DNA of 64,000 bases from Ampelocalamus luodianensis (lineage: Eukaryota; Streptophyta; Magnoliopsida; Poales; Poaceae). The stretch is from the NCBI GenBank assembly GCA_036346255.1, contig CM070638.1:38130394-38194393 (forward strand), in the 5' to 3' direction. The position numbers and the translations under genes were made by a program. This document shows, one piece after another, positions 1 to 12,470 of this stretch. Within the stretch, counting starts at the first letter, position 1. Each line of letters starts with the position of its first letter. The notes under the pieces are model-generated. The model had not been told where the DNA came from, made no database searches, and saw only the letters and a list, made by a program, of their open reading frames with translations.

Positions 1-452
1 CTCTTTCGGGACATAGGGACCACACCCGAGTCTCTATTTAATAAAAAATTTCTAGCGAATGCTGTACAGTTGCAATAGTTAAAATCTCCATTTTTCTTGG
101 TAAAATAATTGGCCTTAGCATGTGATGTGTCTGACAGCAACACTGGATATACTAGTCGAATAATTCAGTTGCCGTATCTATGTCCAGCTGTTTTTGAAAT
201 GTTCAAGTTTTATTACCTTAATATGTGATGGTTCATGCTTTTTTATCTATATTAGGTTTCTTGATGCAAACTGTGAGATGGAAAATTTTCTTTACAACTT
301 CCATCGATATATTATTGAGCAATGTTTAGGCTCTTGTAAAATCATTTTAGTTGTTTAACGATTTCATGCTTTTAAAGGAATGTGATGGATTTTCTTATAT
401 CCGCTTTGAGCATCAACTTCAATATAATTACGTTTTTGTGATTGCATTGCAG

Positions 453-957
453 GAAACGGCTTTTTAGCATGATTAACAACCTTCCCACAATATATGAGGT
501 TGTCACGGGAACTGCGAAGAAGCAGACCAAAGAAAAAAACCCCAAAAGCAGCAGCAAGAACAATAAAGCTGGCACAAAGGTAATGAATCATTTTCATTTT
601 ACTGTAACAATGTTGGCCTGAAAGTAAGCTTATAACTTTGATGTCTTCCTTCGGCACTAAACACTTCTCCAGCCATCAAGCCAGCCAGAACCCAACTCAA
701 AGGGTTCGAAGATGCCACCTCCAAAGGATGAGGACGATAGTGGAGGTGAGGAAGAGGAGGAAGAGGAAGATCATGAGAACACATTGTGTGGTGCGTGTGG
801 TGACAACTACGGACAGGATGAGTTCTGGATCTGTTGTGATGCTTGTGAGACATGGTTCCATGGTAAGTGTGTCAAGATCACTCCTGCCAAAGCTGAGCAC
901 ATCAAGCACTACAAGTGCCCGAATTGCAGCAGCAGTAGCAAGAGAGCCAGAGCATGA
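453..957 (+). CDS. Alfin-like PHD-finger protein, last two exons (partial)
   Basis: Two exons, 453-579 and 673-957, are joined in phase; both splice sites fit (AG before 453, GT after 579, AG before 673), and positions 1-452 are the preceding intron. The translated piece starts with the end of the Alfin N-terminal domain (KRLFSMINNLPTIYEVVTG), then a Lys/Ser-rich linker, an acidic run of seven Glu and one Asp, and a complete C-terminal PHD finger of the Cys4-His-Cys3 type with DEFWICCD and ETWFHGKC. It ends in SSKRARA and a TGA stop. Alfin-like proteins are plant nuclear chromatin readers; the family PHD finger binds histone H3 trimethylated on Lys4, and the Trp in DEFWICC is an aromatic-cage position. 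The N-terminal exons lie left of the window. Which of the several grass paralogues this is cannot be decided from the sequence alone. Confidence 0.93.
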
Positions 958-1551
958 TCATGGATTTCACCATGGCTCAGTGTCGGAAGAACCAAGAATT
1001 TGACTTGCTGTAAAGACCCACATGGGATAGAATGCCCAATGGATGTGCATTCAGTGGTTGCTTTCAGCTTAGGACCAGCTTTAGGGTCTTAATGTGCTAT
1101 TTGGTGTATGTCGATACAATTTTAGATTTTCTGTTAGTAGTAGCAACTAACTGTAATAGCTTGCGTTTCTTCAAGCCTTCTCAGTGCATCTGTATTAGAC
1201 TAGTGTTTTAGATTTCAATTGTGTATTATGTCAACTCGTACCCGTGTAGTTTGTTAAAAATTGTTGTTGTTTTCACAGCCGCATTATTCATCATTTGCTC
1301 GCATGAAATCTAGCAGCAAGGCCATCTACCTTATCTACCACCCTTCTAGAAATTTGTAACCTTCCTTTTTTTTAGAGGATAGAAATTTGTAACTAGTTGG
1401 GATTTTTATCAACGCATTAAAATGCAGTTGCTCTTCTGATGAATTTTATTATCTGTAACATTGCATGGAATTTTGATGATGCTGCATGCTAAAAGTCTAG
1501 GTTATAGTTTCCTCCTGATGGTTTATTAATTTGTTTTGTTACTATTTATTA
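958..1551 (+). other. 3' UTR and downstream flank of the Alfin-like gene
   Basis: No further coding sequence is seen. The first few hundred bases after the stop are presumably 3' UTR. No clear AATAAA signal stands out. The rest is AT-rich and unrecognised. Confidence 0.5.
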
Positions 1552-4054
1552 TGGAGGCAATAAATACATGTTTTGGGATATGTGCAATCAAACATTGAAG
1601 ACTTTGGTTATTGGTATCTTTTGAAACTAAAATATTTAGTTTGTATAGATGAAAATTATAGAGTAAATTTTACTTTAGACCATATAATCTTACTATGGTT
1701 TAACTTTACATCACTTTTAGCAAATCTTTTCACTTTGCATGACTTTCTCGTACTTTTTGTTCACTTTTCATCACATCTTATTTTTTATTTCACTTTGCAC
1801 CAAGAGAACATCTTGTCAGCGAGGAAAACATAGGAGGTGTGTAGGGAGCTTGTCGGCAGTAAGGAATGGTCGGTGAAGTGGCGGCAACTCCAAAAAAAGA
1901 GAGTTGTTGCGGTGTTGCCGCCATCGGTGATGCTCTGGCTATTCTTTCCGTTTTCGATCTATTTTCTAACTCCATCTACCTCCCATCTCTCCATCCCGTG
2001 CCTCGCCGTCACCTCCTGCGACGTTGTTCACTGTCGACGAGCACCAAAGAAGTGTAATATCTCATTTATTCTTCAAGCAATTTAAATAGAAATGGTTAAA
2101 TTGGGGAAAAGAAGTAGAATTTCAAAGTTTTTGGGGAGTGTTTGGGCCATCAGCCCATGGCCCAAGGGGGGCGGCTACCTAGCCTTGGCTAGGAGGGAGG
2201 CTAGCCTTAGGGGGTAGCCTTAGCTGCCCAGCACCCCAGCCGCCACCTCCCTGTGGCCGCCCCTGCCCTGCCTCCTGTGAGCAGCCCTTGGCCCCATTTG
2301 TTGCCACCTTCCGGTCGTTGGCCACCTCCTGGTGTTGCCATCTCCCTTGGTGGCTACCGGCTAGAAGGGAGAAGGGAGGAGGTCAGCAAGGGGATCGGCC
2401 AGAGGTAGAAGGAAAGGAAAGAGAAAGGATCTTGGATTCATGATCGTCACCAAGTCTTGTGTGGGTAATGATCCGGTAGTACCTAGATTAATCATAGAGT
2501 AGCGATTAATCATGTTGTAGATTGTTTTGTTCATGGGAGGTAGAATTTTCTGGAAGCCCTAGTTCGTCGAACTATGCTGAAGAACCTTGCAGGGGAATTA
2601 GGGGTATCTAAGCCCAGAATCATGATTTAGTTTGGTTAGAGAAGTTGTAGGAGATTTCAATTGCTTTCCAGAAAGGTCTAGATCATTAATTTTAGTGTTG
2701 TAAAACGATATGGCTTCGGGAAGGTTGCTGTCCAGAAAACCGTTGTCAATGGTAGCTGTCGTAAAGATGGATTAAATACATGCAAAAGATGGAATAATTT
2801 AATTGTGATCATAACCTGAATAAGCTATATATTTCTCAGTAGATTTTAGAAATGTCATACCAAAAATTTGTAATTTAGAATCTTCTGTGTTCACAGTATT
2901 AGTCCCTGGATCAATAGTTAGTACCCACGGTTACATCATTGAATATCAATTACATATTGCAACTATATAAAGCTATTGCATAATAATAAACAAAGCATAA
3001 ATATACCTTATGGCTTTTGACTTGCAGAATAGCTGAACATGCCAAATATCTTTCAAAGAACACCAGTGAAAGCAGAATAAAACTATACCACACAGAACCC
3101 TCACAATATACCCATAGGCAATCGAATGGGGCCCATGATCTAGTTCTTGGTCTTCTTAATCTTCAGTCTTGACGAATGCTTATAAGCGCCCACATCATCT
3201 TCTTCTTTCATACTTACTGAATAATAATATTGAGCGAGCATGAGTACACAACCGTACTCGCGAGCCAACACACAAAATGTAATTTATTATATATGCAAGG
3301 CCAATCACAGGAAGGTTCATGGTTATTTTGTTTGTACAAAGCTAAGTTTGAATTAGTATAATTAGTAAGTACGTCCTAAGAACTACCTTTTTTACGAATA
3401 CAAGTTTTTAGTAAAATTGAGCTTTTATTGTAAAATACTAATAGAGGTTCCAACCTTCTATATCATTGAGTGTCTCTATCCACCAAATGCTCATGTTCTT
3501 TCTTGGGTCACATTCCGTACTTCTCATTGGTTCTCAACCAGGCCATCACAAATCTTTGGGCTCTAACACATCTTTTCATTCCACCCACAAATTGTTTTAT
3601 GAAAAATGAAAGCTGCTTCAAGCAAGTTCTCGACACCGCCCATGACCGTGGGCACGACTATCCAGATAGTTTTCTCACACACTTTACCCATAAGAGACAA
3701 TCAACTTATAATGTCCGTCTTAACACACTTCCATAGGTCTACGACTAAGCTGATCATCACAAGGCCTTTACACTGCCCTCACCTCAATGCAACCCTACCC
3801 GCTAGGTATCACCTCCTTAGGCTGCGCCCCCGAGAGGTCTCCCACTTGTGCCGTGTAGTTTTCCTGTAGCTCCTACCCATACCCACACCACACACCCACC
3901 AATGGTGAAGTTGCGAGGAGGCAAACAAATTAGTTAGCTAGGTCATGCGCATTATAGACTTGTGATTGCACTATTTTTATATGAGAGATCATCACAAGAT
4001 CCGAGTCCTTAATTGACTTGGGTGGTAGTTCTCATACCCACTTTGTTGTGCTCT

Positions 4055-4965
4055 TGATGAGGACATCCCATGCATATATACACCTACACAAACAACACCC
4101 ATGCATGCACATGGTGATTCTAGTTCGGCTGAATCAAAGGAGAAAATATACGATGATCCAATTAGTCGCAACCGCGCTAAACAAATCTAATCATAGGTTA
4201 AAGCTAACTTGAGTTTAATTTCAGATTTAAATGATTTAGCAGTGCTACCCATGTGTTCTTCTTTTGTGTTACTTAGGTACATGGGAGAGGAGCCAATGCA
4301 TGAGAACTTTAGCGAAGAGAAGAGGAGCTAGCAAGCCCCACATGCAGGCTGAAACAAATGAGATGGCACATGCATGCTCAAAGTCCACGTGCTGCACGAC
4401 TTGTTTTCTCTTCTACCCATGCATGCAGAATCTGAGCAAAAGAAGTCTGCATGTTGGATGTTTTGGTTTAGAGATAGGGAGAGAGAATAAAGGAAGGCTT
4501 TGCATGCATGCAAACCAGCCAGGTTTGTGCGACTTGAATAAGGAGACCAAGTCCAAGAAGGAATTAAAGCGCACCAAGTTTTTTAGCTGTATGTTTTTAT
4601 TTCGTTTCCATCTTTTCTTGAGGACGGGAGATACATGCTATTTGTGGGGCTGCGTCCCAGGAGAGGAGGTTTTCGGGTTGGTTTTTACTACTTTTCAGAT
4701 TGATCTAATAAGAGCAATGAGAGTGTTCTTGCTTCTGTGTTCTTGTAATTCTCCGCGGATCGCACCTAGTTTGTGCCCCTATATGCCGTCGTGCGTAGTT
4801 GTGTGAGTTAGTATTCAGATTTGTGGACTAGCGATTGTCTCGGAAAGCAGGCTACTGTTGGCTTCCTCGTCGTTGGGTTACAAATTCCCCAAAGTACCGT
4901 TGTTGATCCCACGCCGTGAGATCGGGCAAGTCGGTGCATTAGCTCTCATGGGCTGGTGCGCATCA
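4055..4965 (+). repeat. 5' LTR of the CRM-like chromovirus
   Basis: It starts TGATGAGGACATCC, a start I associate with cereal CRM-type LTRs, and ends CATCA two bases before a primer-binding site. It contains an unusual number of CATGCATG (RY) motifs. No matching 3' LTR is found downstream, so the element is truncated. Confidence 0.6.
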
Positions 4966-4967
4966 TC

Positions 4968-4979
4968 TGGTATTAGAGC
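4968..4979 (+). other. Primer-binding site, tRNA-iMet type
   Basis: TGGTATTAGAGC matches the usual plant retrotransposon site TGGTATCAGAGC except for one base. It follows the LTR end by two bases, which fixes the LTR boundary. Confidence 0.75.
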
Positions 4980-5876
4980 CGTGTTCACATGGTCGGATTA
5001 TTTATCCCTAGTTTTCACTTATAGAATTACTTCAAACTAATTGCATATTCTGTAGATAGATTTATGTTCCTAGCGTCCAAAAACCACACACATTTTTTTT
5101 ACCAAGACCTTTGATCCTGTGCGGTTATTTAGAGAGTATTTATCAAGTCTTAATCCTCTGTGTCCGTGTTTAGAGTCGCTGGTCAAGTGCACCATTGCTT
5201 TGTTTAGAGTTTCAAGTGCACCCGTTGAGAGATGTTAGTGCGTATTGGAACCGATTCGCGTGATCTTAGTGCTGTGTTCCAAGTGCACCCGTTGGTGTGT
5301 TCCGGCCAAGAATTGGAACCAGTGCACGTCTCGGATTATCACCATACAAGCTCAGCTCGGAATCATTTTTGGGGTTTAGTGAGAAAAGAGTTACAGGAAA
5401 AAATTTGCAGTGAAAAAAAAGGAGAAAAATCACAGTGAAAAAAAGTGAAAAAAACAGTCATAATTGAAAGAGAAAGAAAGAGTTCCTGTGTGGAAAATTG
5501 AAGTTCCACTTGGTTGCTATTGTTTGTGCATACAAGGAGGTGTTAGTAGTGTTGTTGGTGCTTTTGAATAGCAAGTGTTCAGAGTTGTTTCCACTAGTTT
5601 TGGTGCAAGACCGGCAATCTAGACATTCATACTAGTTGGATTACTATTTGATTCTTGCTTCTACTAAGTTTCTGTACTATTCCTTGTTCTTGATATCACC
5701 TGCCTAGCTCCACAAAACACTGTAGCACTTTCTTTTACAATCGTGTGTCCACTTGCTGAATTACTACCATCGGTGCTTGCGACGCGATTCAGTGAGGACC
5801 ACAAGAGCTTGGGTAAGCAAGAGGTGAGTTGTGAGTTGTCCACATACATATATATTTGTTGTTAGTCACAGCTAAC

Positions 5877-7395
5877 ATGGCAGGAACGTCGGAGAGTGTG
5901 CACCACCCTTATGGTGAGGACGCTCAAGCTTTAGTGATGCATCAAGACTTTGACCGTCAAACGCAGGACTTCGAAGGGAGGCTCAATCGCGAGATCATGG
6001 CACTTGAACAACGGTTGGAGGGCACTTTTGCAAGGATGCTCGATGAGTGTGTTCCTGCAGTGGGTAACAGGGATCATCACCAAAACCTCGCTACCCCACT
6101 GCCTGACGACATTGAGGTCGACGCTCTACTTGGTGCTGCACGGGGTAGGGGTGCCCTAGGTGGAGATGGACAGTCCTTCCGAGGTCGTGGTGCACGCGGA
6201 TGTGGCCTTGGCCCCTGTGGGCACGACATTGGAGACTACTAGAATGATGGTGATGAAGTGCGTGATGCTTTTGATCCATTGGAGCAACCACCACCCCCTC
6301 GACGTGGTGGATACTACGGTGATGGTGGTCGCCCACATGACTATCGTAACCGAGATGATTCGGACAGCATGGCGAAAGTTAAGATAAATGTGCCTTGTTT
6401 TCCTGGACAGGAGAATCCAGATGCTTATGTTGATTGGGAGAAGTGCGATCAAATTTTCCGCATCCATGACTTCTTTGATGCAAAGAGCGTAAAATTAGCT
6501 TTTATAGAATTTTTTGGTTATGCACTGACGTGGTGGAATCAATTACAGGAGGCACTATATGCAGCGGGTAATGACCATATCAGCACATGGGATGGAATGA
6601 AACGTGCTACGTGACATCGATTTATTCTGTAACATTACCAAAGAGACCTCCATAACAAATTGCAGCACCTTAGTCAAGGTTCCCGCACCGTTGATAATTA
6701 CTACAAAGAGACGGAAGTATTGCTGATTCGTGCGAGAATTCAAGAAAGTGATGAATCTAAGATGGCGAGGTTCTTGTGTGGTTTGAATGAAGATATTGCT
6801 GATGATGTAGAGTTGTATCCATATAACACATTGTAGGAACTAGTACACCAAGCCATGCGAGTGGAGAAGCGAAATCAGCGCCGCAGACAATGCCGTTCTT
6901 TTTTGGGCCGCCCCGCTGTACCGAGTTGGTGCCGTGGACAGCAGCAGTCCAATGGCCTCTCACAGGGGGCCGCAGGAGGAGGTGTTACTTCTGGGCCGCC
7001 GCCGACCACCCCCAACTGGTTGGCTCACGGCATCATCAGCATCTTCGCCAGCATCTCACCCTAGTGATAGGCATCCCGCTGCATCAGCAGGGACATCTTT
7101 TGCACCAACATCATCATCTTCTTCGTGTAGTCGTGATATTCAATGTTTTAAGTGCAAAGGGAGAGGACACAAATCTTTAGAGTGCCCTAGCCGGAGGGTG
7201 CTGCTAGTAAATGATGAGGGTGAGTGGGAGTCTGAGAGTGAGCCCGAGGGTGATATTAATGCTAACCATGATTTTGCAGCTGAAGATGATCATGAGGATG
7301 ATGTGGCTGGCACTTTGTTGAGCCATAACTATGTTGGTGGAGAAGCCTTGGTTGTATGTTGTTCTTTGAGTGCCCAGGTGGTTGAGGAAGATTAA
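5877..7395 (+). pseudogene. Chromovirus gag, broken
   Basis: The reading starts MAGTSESVHH and runs through an Arg/Gly-rich stretch, a capsid region (PCFPGQENPDAYVDWEKCD...TWWNQLQEAL) and a zinc knuckle, CFKCKGRGHKSLEC (CCHC), then an acidic tail ending at a stop near 7395. In-frame stops at about 6241 and 6612 and shifts between frames over 6620-6930 break it. Family knowledge: Gag forms the particle and the knuckle binds RNA. The capsid motif resembles chromoviruses of the CRM branch. It is not functional as read. Confidence 0.8.
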
Positions 7396-7399
7396 GGGG

Positions 7400-8966
7400 T
7401 AGCGGCGCAACTTATTTCATACACGCTGTTTGGTGAATGCCAAGGTATGTCGAGTTATTATTGATAGTGGCAGCTGCAATAATATTGCTAGTACATAGAT
7501 GGTTGAGAAGTTAGGTTTGCAAACGAAGCAGCATCCACATCCTTATCATATGCAATGGTTGAATGATTTTGGTTCAATGCGAGTGACATGCATGGTAAGA
7601 ATTCCTATTTCAGTTGGCACATATCATGATGTGGTGGAGTGCGATGTAGTGCCCATGCATGCTTGTCACTTGCTGTTGGGACGTCCTTGGTTATTTGATC
7701 GCAATGTGCAAATCAGCAGTTGTGCAAACCGTCTCGTTTTTGTCCATAAAGGAGAGAAGTTTACATGGCTGCCCATGACACCGCAGGAGGTATTTGTGGA
7801 TGAGCAAAAGAGAAAGGTTTAGAATAAGCGAGAGAGTGAGAAACATTCTAGTGCGAGCCACAATAACAGTAAGGGAGTGCATCCACAGCCAAAAGCTCCA
7901 AAGCCAAATATGACCAAACCAAAGGGAAAATAGGAATTAGTCATGATGGCTAGGAAAAGGGACTTAAAAGAATTGAGCGAACCTAATACTATGTTCTTTG
8001 TACTCCTGTACAAAGAAACCTTTTTATCGACTGACGACTTACCCTCTACTTTGCCTAGTGTTTGTCTTGAACTATTGCAGGCATATGAGGATGTGTTTTC
8101 CGAAGAAGTATCGCCCGGGCTGCCACCAAAGCGTGGGATTGAGCATCAAATTGATTTGGTACCAGGAGCTCCATTGCTAAACCGGGCGCCATACTGCACA
8201 TATCCAGAGGAGACTAGAGAAATTCAGCATTAAGTTCAAGAGCTTCTTGACAAAGGTTACGTACAGGAAAGTCTATCTCCTTGTGCTATTCCAGTTATTT
8301 TGGTTCCAACGAAAGATGGTACTTGGAGAATGTGCGTCGATTGTAGAGCAATAAATAATATCACTATTAGGTATAGACGTCCAATACCTAGACTTTATGA
8401 CATGCTAGATAAATTCAGTGGCTCTACAATATTTACTAAGATTGATCTTCGTAGTGGTTACCATCAAATAAGAATGAAAGAGGGCGATGAATGGAAAACT
8501 GCATTTAAGACTAAATTTGGTTTATATGAATGGTTAGTCATGCCTTTTGGATTAACAAATGCACCTAGCACTTTCATGAGATTAATGAATCATGTGCTTA
8601 AGTCATTCATTGAAAAGTTTGTTGTTGTATACTTTGATGATATTCTTATTTACAACAAAACTTTCATTGAACATATAAGGTGCGTGCTTGCTGTTTTGAG
8701 AGAAGAAAGTCTATATGCTAACCTTAAAAAGTGCACCTTTTGCATAGATAAGTTTGTATTTCTTGGCTTTGTTGTTTCAGGTAAAGGCGTGGAGGTCGAT
8801 GAGGATAAAATCAAAGCTATTCATGACTGGCCACCTCCACACAATATAAGCCACATGAGGAGCTTTCTAGGACTAGCGAGTTTCTACCGCCGGTTCGTGA
8901 AAGATTTTAGCACTATTGCTGCCCCAATTAATTAATTGACGAAGAAGGAGGTTCCTTTCAATTGGG
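7400..8966 (+). pseudogene. Chromovirus pol: protease and reverse transcriptase, truncated
   Basis: The protease has an IIDSGS active-site motif near 7460 followed by the typical HLLLGRPWLFD block (about 7667-7700). The reverse transcriptase runs uninterrupted from 8300 to 8935 with MVPTKDGTWRMCVDCRAINN, TKIDLRSGYHQI, MPFGLTNAPSTFM and the catalytic YFDD at 8630-8641. Earlier stops (7820, 7930, 8231) and one at 8933 break the frame. RNase H and integrase are missing: the sequence passes into an unrelated LTR fragment near 8967. The RT wording is that of CRM-type chromoviruses; assignment to that branch is an inference. Confidence 0.85.
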
Positions 8967-9184
8967 GTGGTTGTAGTTGACCTGGTCGTAGAAATACTTA
9001 CGACCATGAAGTGGTCGTAGAAGTTCTTACGACTATGAGGTGGTCGTAGAAGGGCTTAGGACCACTGAGTTAAGCTCTTCCCTTATGAACAATAAGGGGT
9101 ATACTTACTAACAGTATGAAGGTGTTGCTATCCATAATAACAATTACATGTAAATAATTAATTGAGGATTATTAGATCCTCATG
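8967..9184 (-). repeat. LTR fragment related to the gypsy element at 35754
   Basis: Read on the minus strand it starts GAGGATCTAATAATCCTCA, continues with a TAATTGTTATTAT(A/G)GATAGC block and then repeated TACGACCAC(C/T)TCATGGTCGTAAG units, as in the LTRs at 35754 and 62720. It is cut off where it meets chromovirus pol. Confidence 0.75.
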
Positions 9185-10919
9185 AGTGTCCAAGTTCAAG
9201 GATGGGAAGGTTATACTCAATTATCATTAAGGTATTAGCTATGAGTTAGATCAACATAGTTGTATAAATCATAGCAATGCAGTTCCATAATTTCAAACAA
9301 TATAAATGCATTTTAAAAGTAGATGCAACATGATCAAAGTGTTGACTCGTCTTGCTCAATGTTCTGATAATCCTGATCTCGACCTTGTTCTTGTTGGGAC
9401 TACTGTTCCATTATAGCTTCAGATTCTAACTGTGCAGAATACGATTGAACCCAAGAACGTCTGAAAGCATCCAAATGAAATCCAATAAATCCAAAAACAT
9501 TCAAACCAAAGGAAACACTTCAAATGAAAGTAAACATATATAATAACATCTTGAATGAAGGAAACATTCCTAATGAAACTAAACCTATTTAGTGGAGTTG
9601 ATGAAGGAAATACTTCAGACGAAGTATATTCAAGGAAGTTGACGAATAAAATACTTCAGACGAAGTATATCCAAGGGAAGTTGACGAAGGAAATACTTTA
9701 GACGAATGAAGTACCTCTTGGAATATTTGGAATGAAGAAAATACTTTAGAACAAAGTAGACACACCCAAGCCCTACTCGTTGGGCTTAGGGGTGGGGGTT
9801 TGGAGTTGCTTGTTATACTTAGGGTCATGTAGCCGTTTGATCTGGAGTGAGGGTGAAAGGGATCGGGCTCTCGGGAAGTCCGCTAGTGCAAGGAGTTAGG
9901 ACTCCAGTGGGAGGGGGAGAATATTCATAGGAATATTCCTTATTGGTTACTTAGATGGGAGAGATCACCTTGCTAGGTAGGATTCTCTGATCCACCTTCG
10001 GGTCACAAAGTGTCCTACTACTGGAAAAATAACGATGGATGATAGCTGGAGGCCATACGATGTTGATTGGTGGTTGGACTACTATCATCCACCTGGGGAC
10101 ATTTCACCGCTATCCATACACGGCACCTAGTTGCTCTAATGATTCCTTTAGTTATTACTTTCCTATTTATCAAGGAAGTTCCATGACAGTCAGGTAGAAC
10201 TTCCTAGCATTAGCTAGACATCAACCTTATAACTTGATCAGAGGTGTTTACGGGTTTGAGTTTCATCTTTGAGGTGATCTATACTTAGTCTTACTACTTA
10301 CATGGCTTGGCATATACTATAGTAAACCTATCACACTAGGTTGACCCTTAGCTCCCACACCTGTAGAGACTACTCCCAGTTAAGTAGACAACTATTATAC
10401 AAGGTCTATGGGCTCTTACCTACTAGTCCTTGTTTAGCGATCCACCCTATTACCTTGACTACTATTACTAGTAAGAAGCTAGGTCACAACTACCGCTAAC
10501 CTTCACAACTATCTAATAATACTAGTAATCTTATATATTACAGAGTTTATATTTTAGCTTCTAGTTTTAAGTAAAACCTAGTTATGTGTGAGGGGTAACT
10601 ATCCTATTGGGTTTTTAGTAAATTTGTGCTTGTTGAAGAGTCTAATCCCTCAGCTAGACAATGTTAATGACCTAGGGCTCAGGGGTAGTTTAGATCTTCT
10701 TGTTCATAATCTTGGCATCTAACTAGGCACTCACTATTCCTCAACCATTGTCCATACCCTATGTGTCATGACCTAGTAACTATCCCGGGTTTATCTGTTA
10801 ACTAAAGTTGATTGCCTAAACATTTGGTATGATCCACCATTATGTTAACTGAATCAATTACTTTGTTAAGCACTAACCATTTCTATCAATCCCCTATTCA
10901 CTAGACTTATTCTTTGCCC

Positions 10920-10920
<1 letters not shown>

Positions 10921-10954
<34 letters not shown>
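10921..10954. repeat. (ATT)n microsatellite
   Basis: Eleven perfect ATT units. Confidence 0.95.
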
Positions 10955-10955
<1 letters not shown>

Positions 10956-11608
10956 AACGACAATGGCCTAGGGCCTACTGGTTGCTCGGCCACGTGTGTA
11001 TGTATACACCTAAACATATCTATACCATCTTAGGTTCTAACTACTGGAGGTTATCACTATAGTTAGTTTACTTACTACGCGATCTTTTGTTTAGGGTTTG
11101 ACCTATTGCTTGTTAAAACAACGACAAGGTTAACAATTTAAGCCTAGGTCCTATTGGGTATAGTCCATTGATCATTAACCATGTGGTATTATTTATTAAC
11201 ATCTTCATATAATGATACATTGATTTGTCGTTATTGTTACTTGGGTATAGTTGCTGATTTTTAACTTCGCCTTTGCAACTTAGATGATAACAGTTCAATG
11301 TTCATTTCTTGTTGACCTTCAAAGTCCTAAATCAATCATTTGATTATCCCATCCTTATTATTGCTAGATTGGACTAAGGTTTATTGATCACTTTGACTTA
11401 GGTCAAAACTACACATATACATCCTTCTTAACAAAGTCACAAAACCATATTTGGCTAGAGTGTGCTAATTACATTAGTATCTTTTCATTAATTAATCTTA
11501 ACACACCAATCAGTTTTAACCATCTCAATTACCCTCACCATTATCCTTAATCTAATCTATGTGGGGACCCCTATCATATATACTCATACACAGTGAGACA
11601 GAGAGAAT

Positions 11609-11611
<3 letters not shown>

Positions 11612-11665
<54 letters not shown>
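11612..11665. repeat. (GA)n microsatellite
   Basis: About 27 GA units without interruption. Confidence 0.95.
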
Positions 11666-11666
<1 letters not shown>

Positions 11667-12460
11667 ACTAACCGGATGGGACCCACTAGTTAGTCACTCC
11701 TATACCTCACACACATAGAGCCGCAAAGAGAGGGAAGCAGAGCAAGAAACAAAGAAGGCAGAGGCGGCTCGGTGGTGAGGGCGGCGCCGGCGGAGGAGGC
11801 GACGATGGCAGGCTAGGATGGGCAAAATGGAACTTGGGATGGACGATGGTTCTAGGAGGAGTGGCGGCGTGGCTGGTGGTAGCCGGTCAGCGACATGCGA
11901 CTGTCGGAGCCGGGGGAGGAACAGGGGTGGCGGTGTTCGGGTGCAAGAGGGGGCATAATAGGGGGAGCACAAGTGAGAGGGAGGTGAGGGAAACTTGCTG
12001 GATTGGTTGATGGGGGCGGCGAAGGGCCGTGGTGGGCTAGCAGGAGCGACCCGAGGCGGCGCGGGCGGTTCACTATGGGGAGGGGGGTCGACCGAGTGAG
12101 GGATAGAGGGAGAGTGGTGGGAGAAGGTCGGGGTAGCGGGGAGGTGCTCCCATGGGGAGGAATCAACGAGAGGCTTACTGGAGCAAAGGTGGCGATGGTG
12201 GCGGTGGCTTTTAGCCAGAATTGGGGAAGAAGCTGGTGGCTAAGCTCCTGTGGGTAAAACCCAAATTGGGTGAGGGCTTTGGTGTGGGGTGTCTAGGAAC
12301 ACGTCGTAGCTTTGGACGGAACTCATCGGGATGGCGGTGCGGCGAGGGCGGCTTTGGCGGCCAGAAACAGGGGCGCTGCGCCTCGCTTGCTTTTGCGCTC
12401 GGTGGAGAAGAGGAAAGGGGAGGAAATGGTAGGAGGGGGTAAGGCGAGGGCAGTGGTGGC

Positions 12461-12470
12461 CTTATATAGG
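12461..12470 (-). promoter_or_regulatory. TATA box of the minus-strand LTR B
   Basis: On the minus strand it reads CCTATATAAGG followed by CCACC, the common TATA context of grass LTRs. It supports the minus orientation of this LTR. Confidence 0.5.

Noticed and set aside
4264..4806. 180-codon open frame
   Set aside because: It falls wholly inside the CRM-like LTR and has no domain.
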